NCBI RefSeq assembly: GCF_001904655.1
Contig: NZ_MRCC01000020.1
Location: forward strand, 1 to 64,000
Length of the DNA stretch: 64,000 bases
Source: Chroogloeocystis siderophila 5.2 s.c.1
GTDB lineage: Bacteria; Cyanobacteriota; Cyanobacteriia; Cyanobacteriales; Chroococcidiopsidaceae
Reading direction: 5' to 3'
Shown here: piece by piece, positions 26,611 to 36,208 of the stretch
Position numbering within the stretch: the stretch's first letter is position 1
Layout of the letters: each line of letters starts with the position of its first letter
The notes under the pieces: generated by a model
Told to the model about the DNA's origin: nothing
Seen by the model: the letters and a program-made list of their open reading frames with translations, nothing else
Databases searched by the model: none
Translations under genes and position numbers: made by a program

Positions 26611-27609
26611 TTAAGAGTTAAACAAAAGCAAAGCGATCGCAACTCCTAGCCAAATTAAAAAGCAATATCGCGTCAATTGCAATGCTTGGTAAACTTTGCC
26701 TGAAGTCATCGGATGAATATTGTCTCCAAGGAAGGGCTTGTGTTTTGCCACTCCTCGATAATAGTTTGTGCCTCCCACTTGTACGCCAAGTACAGCCGCA
26801 TATGCGCATTCACTCCAACCCGAATTAGGGCTAGGATCTTTTACCGCATCTCGACGGCAAATTCGCCAAACAGAGCGCGGTTTACGTGATATAATTGCCA
26901 AAGTCAAAACTGTTAGGCGACACGGCAGCCACGTCAAGGCATCTTCCAAACGCGCGCTAAACCAACCTAGGTAAGTATAAGGTGCTTCGCGATAGCCCAC
27001 CATCGAATCTAAGGTACTTGCTGCTTTGTAAGCTAAAGCAACCGGAACACCTCCAATCAATGGAATAAAAGAACCAGCGATCGCATAAAATAAAGGTGCC
27101 ATCACGCCATCGGTAGCATTTTCGGTGACAGTTTCTAAAACGGCACGCAAAATTTCTGTCTCAGAAAGATTTTTTGTATCTCTACCAACATATTTACTGA
27201 GGCTAGCACGCGCTTGTTGAATTTTCCCTTTGCTAAGTGGCTGCAAAACTTCTTGTGCAGCGCGTCTTAGGCTTCTTGCAGCAAAACAACTTGCTAAGAG
27301 TATACTTTCGACAATAATTCCTAAACTGGGATGAATGAATTTAGCTGCTTGTACGAGCAACCACCCTATTAAACCACTACCAGTCGTTAAGCTGATACCT
27401 AAAACAATACCAGCTAACCGCTGTGTGGATGAACTATCAAAGTGTTTCCAAACAATTTTATTAAACTGGGATATTACCCCCCCCATCACACGTACTGGAT
27501 GCGGAAAACCCCAAGGATCGCCAATTAGGTAATCTAAAAACGCAGCAAAAACTAAAACAATCAGTGAATGAGTATGAATAGTTAAGGAGATGGATGAAAA
27601 TAGTAACAC
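26611..27609 (-). CDS. cbiB: Adenosylcobinamide-phosphate synthase CbiB/CobD
   Basis: 332 residues, integral membrane. Conserved segments are AAFLDYLIGDPWGFPHPVRV (residues 21-40), GRDTKNLSETEILRAVLETV with ENATDGVMAPLFYA near 160-175, and ASTLDSMVGYREAPYTYLGW near 200. It attaches the aminopropanol arm to adenosylcobyric acid in B12 synthesis. The start is a GTG. No B12 riboswitch was recognised in its leader, in contrast to the CbiX gene; a structured element lies upstream at 27672-27832. Confidence 0.92.
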   Translation of the reverse strand: MLLFSSISLTIHTHSLIVLVFAAFLDYLIGDPWGFPHPVRVMGGVISQFNKIVWKHFDSSSTQRLAGIVLGISLTTGSGLIGWLLVQAAKFIHPSLGIIVESILLASCFAARSLRRAAQEVLQPLSKGKIQQARASLSKYVGRDTKNLSETEILRAVLETVTENATDGVMAPLFYAIAGSFIPLIGGVPVALAYKAASTLDSMVGYREAPYTYLGWFSARLEDALTWLPCRLTVLTLAIISRKPRSVWRICRRDAVKDPSPNSGWSECAYAAVLGVQVGGTNYYRGVAKHKPFLGDNIHPMTSGKVYQALQLTRYCFLIWLGVAIALLLFNS

Positions 27610-27671
27610 AAAGGCTTTTATTCGTCAGTGGTCAATGGTTAGTGGATCAGCTTACTATTCACAAACATAAA

Positions 27672-27832
27672 AAGTGTAGTGCTTAACGATGCCCATCCAT
27701 TTAAACCTCCTGCACGAATCGCAGATACCCTCCGATGGAAGTTGGGGCTATCCAAGCAAATTGTACCTTCGTACACTCAAGAAATATTTGTACCGGCAAG
27801 TTCACGGAGGTGAACTTTATTTATTTAGCTAG
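27672..27832. other. Structured element or small RNA upstream of cbiB
   Basis: Two perfect tight hairpins are seen: AAGTTCAC-GGAG-GTGAACTT (27799-27818), followed on the plus strand by TATTTATTTA, and TGTAC-CTTC-GTACA (27761-27774). A third region pairs GCCC/GGGC and CATC/GATGG around CTGC...GCAG (27690-27751). On the minus strand it contains CAGGAGGTTTAAATGG, a strong ribosome site before a five-codon ORF (MDGHR). On the plus strand a 47-codon ORF runs 27689-27832 with no ribosome site. It may be a plus-strand RNA ending at the first hairpin, or a leader of cbiB. I do not recognise the family. Confidence 0.4.
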
Positions 27833-27893
27833 CAAATTTATTCGCGATTCGCTTCACGCAGCAGGTCTATTACCGATAACCCATTAGCAATCA

Positions 27894-28337
27894 CTAAACA
27901 ACAAAACTTGTTGCTTCGCCTTGCGCGGCTTGCCAACTACGAGCATCATAGTAAAGGTCTGCAAGCGTGATCGTATAAAGTGCCTCTTTCAATTTCTGGT
28001 GTAATCGCTGCCACAATGTGAACGTCACCCAGTCTTCGGCTTGAGTTGGTGTGGGCATATGATGCCGTAAAGGTTTAATTGTTTCGCCAACAGATTCTAG
28101 GATTTGCCCTAAAGATATTTGTGCAGGCGATCGCGCTAATTTGTATCCACCTTGCACGCCACGCATGGATTCGACTAACCCTGCGCGGCGCATTTCAATG
28201 AGCAATTTTTCCAAGTAAGGTGCTGGGATATCTTGACGTTGCGCGATCGCTTTTACAGATGCGGGTTTATTCTTTGGCTGTAAGCTCAAATCGAGCAATG
28301 CTTTTACACTGTAGTGTCCGCGAGTTGTTAGCTTCAT
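27894..28337 (-). CDS. Rrf2-family transcriptional regulator without Fe-S cysteines
   Basis: 147 residues. The winged helix is clear: MKLTTRGHYSVKALLDLSLQ, then IPAPYLEKLLIEMRRAGLVE and SMRGVQGGYKLARSP. The dimerisation helix follows. IscR/NsrR members have three cysteines near 90-105 for an iron-sulfur cluster; this protein has no cysteine at all, so it must sense otherwise, as CymR-type members do. It stands alone, and the 0.86-kb spacer upstream also serves the divergent cyAbrB gene. Targets are unknown. Confidence 0.9.
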   Translation of the reverse strand: MKLTTRGHYSVKALLDLSLQPKNKPASVKAIAQRQDIPAPYLEKLLIEMRRAGLVESMRGVQGGYKLARSPAQISLGQILESVGETIKPLRHHMPTPTQAEDWVTFTLWQRLHQKLKEALYTITLADLYYDARSWQAAQGEATSFVV

Positions 28338-29196
28338 TCTGCACTCAAGTTAGACCTTTCTTCAAATTTTCTACTGTTTTCAACGACAAAAAAATATTTT
28401 TTCATTAAGAAAGACCTACGGGCAATAGCATAAGGTTTTTGTGGAAGATAGTCTTGTAGACAGTAAGTTTTCCATCCTCTGGCAAACGATTTCCAGTCCC
28501 CGAATTTATTCATGGAGACAAATCGCTTTGTAACTCGATTAAATCTGCCTACTTCATTCGTTGGGGTATGTGGCTATCTTCTACCTTCTGTCTTTCACCT
28601 TCTTAAAGGATAAGTAGGAAATGCTAACAGGCAATCTCCGTATTTTCCTTTGCCTGATGACAAGCCAGGATGACGATTTCTTTCACTGTTTAAGTGTCAG
28701 CCCTTATCTTATATGTACATCAACATCATAAAGCAGAAGATATCACCCCCTACTTCTCAAATCTTCAGCCTTACACCAAGAGCTTAGAATTTTATTATAC
28801 TGATTTTCACTGGATTGTTGTCTTTTTCTGACTTTTAGGAGCGCCTTCAACTCAGTTAGCGAGTAGCTAAAGCACCTTACACTTATACCTATTTGCCTGC
28901 TGTGTTCTAGACAAAGGTTGCTGCTTACTTAATCGAGTTAGTCAGCTTGCGGGACTGTTAACAACATCATTGTATTAAGTATCAACAATCGTGGGATAGT
29001 TGTCATGAATACCAAGAGTGTTTACAACCGATTAAGTTCACCGTAAGGTAGTTAGATAGTAGTAAATATTGATTAAAGTCAGTGTAAGATACTTTAGTTA
29101 AGCTGATACAAATCTAAGTGTTACTCTTATAAAGCATTAGTAAGCTAAGATCAGACTTAGTTATTTACTTCATTCATTCGTTTTAGTCCTAAGTTG
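28338..29196. other. Long intergenic region between rrf2 and cyAbrB
   Basis: 859 bases without a supportable gene. It carries divergent promoters for rrf2 and cyAbrB. The cyAbrB-proximal 300 bases are AT-rich with several short TAAG/TTAG-type motifs (for example GTAAGATA, TTAGTTAAGC, TAAGCTAAGATC). The region may hold a long 5' leader or an unannotated RNA; no clear terminator hairpin or known riboswitch was seen. Confidence 0.4.
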
Positions 29197-29604
29197 ATGA
29201 GTAAAAAGAAAAAAATCGAGCCACTAACTGGTGAAGAACTCCTTCAAAAAGTTAAGGAGCTAGAAAACCTAAGCAAAGAAGAAAAGGCTAAAGCCTGCGG
29301 TTATTACACCGTTACAAAAAATGGCATTGAGCGCGTAAACATGATGAAATTTCTTAATGCCTTAATTGATGCAGAGGGCATTGAGTTAGATAGTACAGCA
29401 AACGCCAATGGACGCGGCGGACGTAGTGCTAGCTATCGCATTAGCGTGCAGTCAAATGGCAACTTATTAATAGGTTCTGCTTATACAAAACAAATGGGTT
29501 TGAAGCCAGGCGATGAATTTGAAATTACGTTAGGACGCAAGCATATTCGGTTGAAGCAGCTTGACGAAGACGGCGAACTAGATGAAGTCGAAGTTGCCTC
29601 GTAA
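29197..29604 (+). CDS. cyAbrB transcriptional regulator (CalA/cyAbrB1-like)
   Basis: 135 residues from the ATG at 29197. The N-terminal conserved region reads PLTGEELLQKVKELENLSKE then CGYYTVTKNGIERVNMMKF. The AbrB-like DNA-binding fold is at the C-terminus: ISVQSNGNLLIGSAYTKQMG and LKPGDEFEITLGRKHIRLKQ. The KKKK start and the NMMKF segment fit the cyAbrB1/CalA branch from memory. These are abundant, nucleoid-type regulators of carbon and nitrogen genes, hydrogenase and cell differentiation in cyanobacteria. The last residues are acidic. The unusually long upstream spacer suggests layered control. Confidence 0.9.
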   Translation: MSKKKKIEPLTGEELLQKVKELENLSKEEKAKACGYYTVTKNGIERVNMMKFLNALIDAEGIELDSTANANGRGGRSASYRISVQSNGNLLIGSAYTKQMGLKPGDEFEITLGRKHIRLKQLDEDGELDEVEVAS

Positions 29605-29695
29605 GCAACAGTAGTGATGATGATTGTGCGAGGAGAATTAAGGTAATGACCATTATTCTCCCTCGATTTCAATCCCAACTAAAGATGACTGACTA

Positions 29696-31666
29696 CTACA
29701 AACTAGTGAGCGTCAATTCATCATGTTTCGGCGATGGTAATTGTCGTAGTGCTTGACGCATCAACTCAAGATTGCAAGTTAATCCAATCTGGTCGCGTTC
29801 GAGTAAGCCGATAATCTGTTCGTGGTTGTTTCGTTCAACCACAGGTAACTGATGTAAACCACGTGCTGCCATCCGCGCTAAAGCTTCAGATAAAAGCTCA
29901 TCGGGATAAGTGTAAAGTAGCTCGGTAGTGCAAATATCAATAAGTTGAGATGAGAGCAAATTAGGTTTGCTTACATCTGCCTTTGAGGAATGCATTAAAG
30001 TTGAGTTACTAGCACTTATTCCGGATTGTTCCCCCAGGGAAATTGCGCGGGAAATGTCGTCTAAAGTAACGATACCAACTAATTGATTAGCTTCATCGAT
30101 AACTAAAGCACTCCGGCGGCGATCGCGCGTCATAGACACACCCGCCTCCCAAATCGAAAGCGTAGCCGATAATATCAGTGGAGACTGATGCATCGCCTCA
30201 GCAACAGAAATTTGCTGTAAAATTTCTTGTTCGCGATCCGTTTCGACATTCAAGTTTAATTGCTGTAGATGCGTGTCAGAAGTGACTGTAGGTGTCATGC
30301 GCTCAACAAGCCACACACTTAAACCAACCGCCGCCATTAAGGGCAATACAATTCGGTAATCTCTTGTCAGTTCAAATAATAGTAAAATTGCGGTCAAAGG
30401 CGCGCGCGCACTTGCTGCAAGCACCGCTGCCATACCGACCATCGCATAAGCAGGAGGCGCCGCCATGTAGGGACTTATGCCAGGAAAAATTGCCAAGATT
30501 TTAGCATAAGCTGCTCCTAACGAAGCACCAAGAAACATTGCTGGAGCGAAGACACCGCCAACTAAACCACTCCCCAAGCTGATTGCGGTGACGACGAGTT
30601 TAACCACCAACAACACAACAAGTAATTGCAAAGAAAACTCCACATCTTGCAACATCGCTTCGATAGTCTCATAGCCAATTCCCAAAACTTGCGGGTACTG
30701 TAGTGCGACTAAACCAACACAAGCACCGCCAATAATAGGATGAATTGCTAAGGGAATTTTTGCTAACCAAGTGAAGCCTGGAATTTCTCCCTGAAAGCAG
30801 GCGCGTAATAGCTGTAAAGATTGCGTGTAAGTGATTGAAACTAAACTCGCACCTAAACCCAAACCAACATAAAGCGGAAACTCTAACGGACTGCGGACTT
30901 CATAGACTGGTAGTGTAAAAGCAGGTTGCCCTCCTAAGCCAATTTGGGCAATTAACGCGGCGACGACTGCGGCTAGCAGCACTATACTGACAGCAGACGT
31001 TGCAAAAGTCGTTCCCAACACAACTTCCAACGCAAAAAAAACACCCGCGATCGGAGCATTAAAACCTGCGGCTAAACCCGCCGCTGCACCAGCCCCTAAT
31101 AATAAGCGGCGTCGTTCTTGCGACATTTGCAGCATTTGACCCAGCCGCAAACTAAAATTAGCACCAATCTCGACACTTGGTCCTTCTGGTCCTAAAGAAG
31201 CTCCACTTCCAAGCGATACCGCTGCTGCGAGCATCTTAATAATAGGTTGTATTTCTTTACGCGTAACGTTTTGTGTAGTATTTGCTTGTGTTGCTGCAAT
31301 TAAAGAAGAAAGTCCAGGACCAAAATCTTGCTGAGCACCGCGCATTAAGCCGATGACTAACCCACCTAAAAGGGGGACACACGCTAGCGTCCAAGCTCCC
31401 CATCGTGAAATCACTCCCATCAAATCTTGTAGCAAGAAATGGTGGATCTGCTCGATCAAAATATGAAAAACAACGACACCTAAACCAGTGCTACCGCCGA
31501 TCAGCACAGCTAAAAGGAGCACAACGCTTTCAGGAGATAGCTGAAAACGGTTCAGCAAATGAGTTAAACCCGTAGAAGGTGTTGACAGCGCAGGTACTAT
31601 CACCTTCCTTAACTCAGCAGAGGGACTTGGTGCCTCCTCTGGGGATTGGGGAGAAAGGGCAGTCAT
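29696..31666 (-). CDS. ClC-family chloride channel/antiporter with two CBS domains
   Basis: 656 residues. Residues 45-450 are the ClC membrane domain. Motifs are GSGASLGPEGPSVEIGANF near 153, which keeps the gating Glu, and GSGLVGGVFAPAMFLGASLG near 365. Ten or more helices are predicted. Residues 490-640 contain a CBS pair (SVAEAMHQSPLILSATLSI and LVIDEANQLVGIVTLDDISR) that probably binds adenine nucleotide and regulates gating. The first 40 residues are a polar extension. It transports chloride or other anions, perhaps coupled to protons. It converges on cyAbrB. Confidence 0.93.
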   Translation of the reverse strand: MTALSPQSPEEAPSPSAELRKVIVPALSTPSTGLTHLLNRFQLSPESVVLLLAVLIGGSTGLGVVVFHILIEQIHHFLLQDLMGVISRWGAWTLACVPLLGGLVIGLMRGAQQDFGPGLSSLIAATQANTTQNVTRKEIQPIIKMLAAAVSLGSGASLGPEGPSVEIGANFSLRLGQMLQMSQERRRLLLGAGAAAGLAAGFNAPIAGVFFALEVVLGTTFATSAVSIVLLAAVVAALIAQIGLGGQPAFTLPVYEVRSPLEFPLYVGLGLGASLVSITYTQSLQLLRACFQGEIPGFTWLAKIPLAIHPIIGGACVGLVALQYPQVLGIGYETIEAMLQDVEFSLQLLVVLLVVKLVVTAISLGSGLVGGVFAPAMFLGASLGAAYAKILAIFPGISPYMAAPPAYAMVGMAAVLAASARAPLTAILLLFELTRDYRIVLPLMAAVGLSVWLVERMTPTVTSDTHLQQLNLNVETDREQEILQQISVAEAMHQSPLILSATLSIWEAGVSMTRDRRRSALVIDEANQLVGIVTLDDISRAISLGEQSGISASNSTLMHSSKADVSKPNLLSSQLIDICTTELLYTYPDELLSEALARMAARGLHQLPVVERNNHEQIIGLLERDQIGLTCNLELMRQALRQLPSPKHDELTLTSL

Positions 31667-32074
31667 TAGATAGTGTGGGGAAATGTGATAAAAACTTTAA
31701 TTTTTATTTCTTACTTTTCATTTTGATGGATCTTCTCGCCTGCCGACAAGTAGGTTATTGCTTGAGTAGACGAGGGTTTGGTTCATAATTGTAGTAACGC
31801 AAGAAAGTTTATTTCTACCTCATTTAGCTGAGTTACACAATTGGTGAATTCGCTAGTGTTGTGACAAGTTGGAGATAGAGAGGAACTTCCTCGCCCACCG
31901 CAGGCAAGATGCCCGCGTTATCAGCCCTTCTTAAAGGTTCATAAATATATGTACTTTGAGTATGGCTATCTATCGCAAAAATGGGCAGACTAAGATTTGG
32001 GGTTATAGGAAATTTACCTCGGAAATTTGATGGTACTCCGCTGTAGAGCGAGAAAAGAACTGGTTTGACGCGCT
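31667..32074. other. Spacer between clcA-like and zinc-ribbon genes
   Basis: 408 bases, no gene supported. It includes an imperfect palindrome, CGCAGGCAAGATGCCCGCG (31900-31918), a spacer repeat style common in cyanobacteria, and GAGGAACTTCCTC at 31879-31891. Divergent promoters must lie here. Confidence 0.35.
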
Positions 32075-32470
32075 ATGAACACTCACACCTTTGATCACCA
32101 CTCTGTCACCTGTCCAATTTGCCAGCGTCCTGGTAATCTCAAGCAAATTAAAAAGTGTAACGGGCTTTTTACGTGTCCGTACTGTCAAGAACGATTGGTT
32201 GTGAGTTGGAGCGGTCATTATGTACGCGATCCGCATAGCTCTAAACAAGTCGAAATGACGCACTTGCTGCGCCGTCAAAGTCGTCCTTGGGCAAGAATTC
32301 TACGTGACTTTAGCTTTATTAAAAAGACAGCAGCGATCGCCGCGATTGGTAGTGCAATTCTTTTAGGCATCAGTGTTGTCACGCTAGAAACACTCAAACC
32401 AGGACAAGAATCTCCTCAGGAGCCATCGAAAGAAATTGTCGTTGACGAGCCGCCGCAGGATTCTCCGTAG
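32075..32470 (+). CDS. Zinc-ribbon plus single transmembrane helix protein
   Basis: 131 residues of no named family. A zinc ribbon is at residues 13-37 (CPIC...CPYC, 22 residues between the pairs), followed by a basic segment and one membrane helix at about 87-106 (AAIAAIGSAILLGISVVTLE). The tail is Pro/Glu/Asp-rich and probably outside the membrane on the opposite side. The layout suggests a membrane-anchored nucleic-acid- or protein-binding factor. It is monocistronic. Function is unknown. Confidence 0.7.
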   Translation: MNTHTFDHHSVTCPICQRPGNLKQIKKCNGLFTCPYCQERLVVSWSGHYVRDPHSSKQVEMTHLLRRQSRPWARILRDFSFIKKTAAIAAIGSAILLGISVVTLETLKPGQESPQEPSKEIVVDEPPQDSP

Positions 32471-32541
32471 GAAAGCTTCGGTGCAGAGGACGCACAGGAG
32501 AAATAATAAATAATACATGATGTTCTGTTGCTACTAGCTAC

Positions 32542-34149
32542 TCACCTCTCACCCCTCGTAACTAGCGTCCAGCCTTGGGTGCTTCCCAATAGATTTACAG
32601 ATGGCAGTTGGAGAGTTTCGAGTGTTGGGGTATCAAGGAGAAAGTATGATTGGGGATTTTGTTGCCATTGGTACTGAAGTTCGTTGGTAGCAGCAGGAAT
32701 AACCTGGCGATCGCTATAAAAATTTAATGAAGGACGACTGTAAGGAAAAGAAGTGTAAACGATCTGTCCTGGGAGTGTAGCATTTTGAATCATCGCTGCA
32801 ACGGGTTTAACTGGGTAAGCTTCGGCGAGTTCCCAAACCCAGTGGCGCGAGGTCATAAACAGTACAAGCGCGACATACATTCCCCAAATTAAAATGATTA
32901 AGAACTGGCGATCGCCACGTCGAGCTAGAATATTTGCCAAAATCATTGTACCTGCGACTGCGGCTAAAATCATTTGGATTGCACCATCTTGTGCAGGACT
33001 CCAAGGGCTAAAGTAGAAACTTCCCAGCGTTGCGACAAGTGCGAGTATCCCCAAACATAGAATGATTGGACGCGGATAGGATGCTTTAGATGAATGCCAA
33101 TAATCCGCTAACTGCGCTCCCACAGCTAAAGAAATGGCTGGATAAATCGGTAAAACATACCAAGGAAGTTTGGTTTGCATTACTGAAATTGCTACAAGAT
33201 AAAAGCTACTCCAAACAAGGATGAGTTTTGCCCAACTCCAGTTGCGATTTTCCCATGCTTTACGCAAACCTTGCGGTAAAAAAATTAACCAAGGAAAGCT
33301 GTACTTTAATATTTCTAGTAAATAATACCAAGGTGGTCCCGCGTGATTTTCCACGCTTGCCCAAATTCGACTCAACGATTGCGCCATAATGCCTGTATCG
33401 GTAAAAGTATTGCCGTACTCGAACCATTGAGCCGCATACCACCCTACGACAGGTAAAGCCCCTATTAAGATACCAAGCCAAAGATAAAAGCTAGTCAGTA
33501 GTCGCGGCGTATCCCAAAACAAAAACAATAGGGCGATCGCAAGTAACAATAATCCAATAATTCCTTTTGTGAGGCAAATTAACCCAAACCCAATTCCAAT
33601 GCCCAAGCAATAGCGTAAATTACGACGCGATCGCAACACGCACAGCATCATTAACAGCAAAAAACATACCACCGCGCCATCTAACATCGCGAGTCGCCCA
33701 TGACGCACCATCGGTAGCAGTGTCAGATAAACTAATGCCGAAAAAATCGCCGGCGATCGCCTAGGAAAAATTTCTCGCCCGACGCAATACAGTAGAGGGA
33801 CAGAAATTGCACTCAGCATCGCCCCTGGTAAACGCGATGTCCACTCATTAACACCACCAAGCGAGTACGCCCCAGCTATTAACAAATGGACTAACGGCGG
33901 CTTATTGAGATAAGGTGCGCCTCCGAGGGTAGGATGTAACCACCGCCATGTGTTCACAGGCGATCGCCAAATTTCACGCGCAACTTGGGCTACCGTACCT
34001 TCATCCCAATCGCGTAGAGGTAATCCTCCTAGATTAATGCTGTAAACTAGCCCACCAGCTAACAATAACGCTAATATCCAAAACCAATCAACCTTACTAT
34101 TGCGGCGGTAATCAAATTTTGAAAAATTCCAATGGAAGCGATCGCGCAT
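32542..34149 (-). CDS. GT39/ArnT-like membrane glycosyltransferase
   Basis: 535 residues with about twelve membrane helices. Near the N-terminus is LGGLPLRDWDEGTVAQVARE, the acidic loop (Asp-Glu) typical of GT-C enzymes of the PMT/ArnT group, then PTLGGAPYLNKPPLVHLLIA. Further helices carry WTSRLPGAMLSAISVPLLYC. Such enzymes move a sugar from a polyprenyl-phosphate donor to lipid A, protein or another acceptor on the periplasmic face. The soluble C-terminal part (after about 450) includes GQIVYTSFPYSRPSLNFYSD. The acceptor is unknown. No other glycan gene is adjacent. Confidence 0.9.
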   Translation of the reverse strand: MRDRFHWNFSKFDYRRNSKVDWFWILALLLAGGLVYSINLGGLPLRDWDEGTVAQVAREIWRSPVNTWRWLHPTLGGAPYLNKPPLVHLLIAGAYSLGGVNEWTSRLPGAMLSAISVPLLYCVGREIFPRRSPAIFSALVYLTLLPMVRHGRLAMLDGAVVCFLLLMMLCVLRSRRNLRYCLGIGIGFGLICLTKGIIGLLLLAIALLFLFWDTPRLLTSFYLWLGILIGALPVVGWYAAQWFEYGNTFTDTGIMAQSLSRIWASVENHAGPPWYYLLEILKYSFPWLIFLPQGLRKAWENRNWSWAKLILVWSSFYLVAISVMQTKLPWYVLPIYPAISLAVGAQLADYWHSSKASYPRPIILCLGILALVATLGSFYFSPWSPAQDGAIQMILAAVAGTMILANILARRGDRQFLIILIWGMYVALVLFMTSRHWVWELAEAYPVKPVAAMIQNATLPGQIVYTSFPYSRPSLNFYSDRQVIPAATNELQYQWQQNPQSYFLLDTPTLETLQLPSVNLLGSTQGWTLVTRGER

Positions 34150-34530
34150 ATTTTAAACTAACTGATAATTCTGCTTTCAAATTTCAAAGCTAACGTGAAC
34201 TAAATATTACTATTTATAGCAATCCTATTTGAGTTGTAAGATTTTTTTTTGGAGACGTAGACGCGGAGCGGCCTGCTGTAGGCTACCACTCCAGACACAG
34301 AAAACGCAGAGAAAAGAGAGAAAGAGAGAGTTTCATGAATCATTTAGGACTGCTATACTTAATTTCATTTTTAGCTATTTCCTCAATTCTAAAAAAAGCG
34401 GAATATATTGATATATTTTTACATCAAAACTCTGCTAATTCAATAAATATATAGCGAAAAATTATGATTTTAAGATTTTTTCTTTTTATACGATTAGAAT
34501 CTAAATTAAAAAATAGTATAATTTTTTTTT
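34150..34530. other. AT-rich spacer with a dispersed-repeat relic
   Basis: Upstream of the GT39 gene. At 34252-34318 a relic of the ACAGAG/CGCAGAG repeat family is split by a small inverted repeat (GGAG...CTCC around GCGGCCTGCTGTAGGCTACC). From 34380 to 34530 the DNA is extremely AT-rich, including a run of nine T at 34522-34530 that abuts the decayed comB frame. Confidence 0.45.
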
Positions 34531-35252
34531 AAACAAGTAGAATTTGATATTCGTTGCGAGTGGGGAGAACAAGGCATAATTAATCTTGCTCCAACAAGTG
34601 ATGTAGTAATTGTAGTCGATGTTCTCTCTTTCTCCACCTGTGTTGAAATTGCAAATAATAATGGTGCGATAATATTTCCATCTCAATGGAAAAACCGTTC
34701 AGCATTAGATTATGCATTATCTGTAAATGCACAACTAGCTAGTCATGAGCGGATCGCCAATGGTTACTCACTATCACCTTTCTCGTTAGTGAATGTTTTT
34801 GCAAATACTCGACTTGTTTTGCCCTCGCCGAATGGTGCTACTTTCACTTTAGCTGTGCAACAGCAAGCACAAGTTTTAACAGGTTGTTTGAGGAACTGTG
34901 AAGCTGTAGCAAACTTCGCTCAGAAACATGGAAAGGGAATTTCTGTTATTCCCGCTGGCAAAAGATGGAATGATGGAAGTTTACGAATAGCTGTAGAAGA
35001 TATGATGAGTGCTGGTGCAATTGTTAACTACCTGCAAGGAAGATTTTCCGCTGAAGTCAAAGCCACTTTAGCAGTTTTCAGAGTATAAAAGACAATCTAA
35101 TTTCAAGTTTAGAAAGCTGTATTTCTGGTAAAGAATTAATTGCTAGAGGGTTTGCTCAAAATGTAAAGCTATTAGCTACCTATAATGTTAGCGAATATGT
35201 TCCTATATTTAATCAAAACGCATATACCCAAGTTACACACTCTATTAGTTGA
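34531..35252 (+). pseudogene. comB: comB (2-phosphosulfolactate phosphatase) remnant
   Basis: The frame opens at a T-run without a start codon: KQVEFDIRCEWGEQGIINLA, then VVIVVDVLSFSTCVEIA, LVLPSPNGATFTLAV and VIPAGKRWNDGSLRIAVEDM, all ComB features. It stops at TAA 35086-35088; one base lower in frame the protein goes on as IKDNLISSLESCISGKELIA and RGFAQ...VSEYVPIFNQNAY to TGA 35250. So there is a one-base deletion near 35082 and no start codon. Intact ComB hydrolyses 2-phosphosulfolactate; its role in cyanobacteria is unclear. It is the first of four broken genes in a row. Confidence 0.85.
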
Positions 35253-35535
35253 ACATGATAGAAGTTGCTCAGCTATTTTATAGGGTAACAAATACACAGC
35301 TTCTGCTTTTGCAAACTATGTTACTGTAGCTTAAACATACACAAAGAATTTTCTAGACGCAATCATCTTCATTAAAGGTAATGGTTACTCAAAATAAGAC
35401 ACAAATGCGATCGCAGGTACATATCTTAGATAATCGTCTCATCATGCTCAACGCGCGCTCAACTTAAAGCCACTACTTGAATTATCTTGTAAGCAATACT
35501 ACAATCTTCTTGTTAATACAAATAGGTGTCATTTA

Positions 35536-36208
35536 GTGATAAATATCTTATCAGTAGAAGAATATTGGCAAGTGCGTGAAGAAAGTATTAAAACAAATGA
35601 CAAGCTGTTGTTAAATTATGATGTTTTTGATGAAATCGAGCAATGCGAAAATCAATTCTCTACAGACTTAGTTCATCGTCTTGAGCTACCCCAGGTCTAG
35701 ATATGACAATAGGAAAACATATACACCATGCTGACTTAAATTATGTGAGTCCTCAGGACGAGGTACCCTATCCTTTGATCTCTAAATTCCATATTTCTGG
35801 AACTTATCGAACAATCAGCCCAGAAATTAAAGAAAATTCTGATGATTATATTGAGGGAATAGAAAAAAGTTACTTATTTTATCTACCAAATTTACACGAA
35901 ATTCATCAAGTTTTAGCTGAAGAAGATTTACTTATCGTATCTATTTATATCGATATTGATGTGTTCAAAACATTCAGCCAAGGTTTTGAATTGTTACCCA
36001 CTCCTTTGCAAGCATTAATTAATAAAAGTTCTCCACCTAGGTTTCATTATCCTGTTGGAGAAATCACGCCAGCAATGTTTAGGGTGTTGCAGCAAATTCT
36101 TAATCTGCCGTTTTAGGGAATGATGAAGTGGATGTATCTAGAAAGTCGAGTTCTCGAATTATTAGCGCAGCAATTAAATCAGTTTTTAGATCGCGAATAC
36201 TCTGGTCG
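35536..36208 (+). pseudogene. AraC/PchR-type regulator remnant
   Basis: The start ILSVEEYWQVREESIKTND matches the N-terminus of cyanobacterial PchR-like AraC proteins. A one-base deletion near 35695 shifts the frame (LELPQ to GLDMTIGKHIHHADL). A second lesion is TAG at 36114-36116 in NLPF-stop-GMMKWMYLESRVLELLAQQ, where relatives have PFQG, so CAG became TAG. The helix-turn-helix C-terminus is missing: the gene is cut off by the IS1-type remnant from about 36209. The intact homologue at 52184-53191 has the same middle segment (YLESKSVELL). It probably once controlled iron uptake genes. Confidence 0.85.

Noticed and set aside
27689-27760. Possible glutamine riboswitch (a GATGGAAGTTGGGG segment resembles the GGAAGU box)
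   Set aside because: The paired CGUUCA box on the 5' side is missing, and there is no nitrogen gene downstream.
27689-27832. A 47-codon plus-strand ORF (MPIHLNLLHESQIPSDGSWG...) in the structured spacer
   Set aside because: There is no ribosome site, and it runs through two perfect hairpins. It is mentioned within the structured feature but not called as a gene.
28512-28613. A 33-codon ORF (METNRFVTRLNLPTSF...) in the spacer before cyAbrB
   Set aside because: No ribosome site and no protein-like features beyond chance.
32003-32278. A 91-codon minus-strand frame over the start of the zinc-ribbon gene
   Set aside because: It is antisense to a gene with clear zinc motifs and has no protein features of its own.
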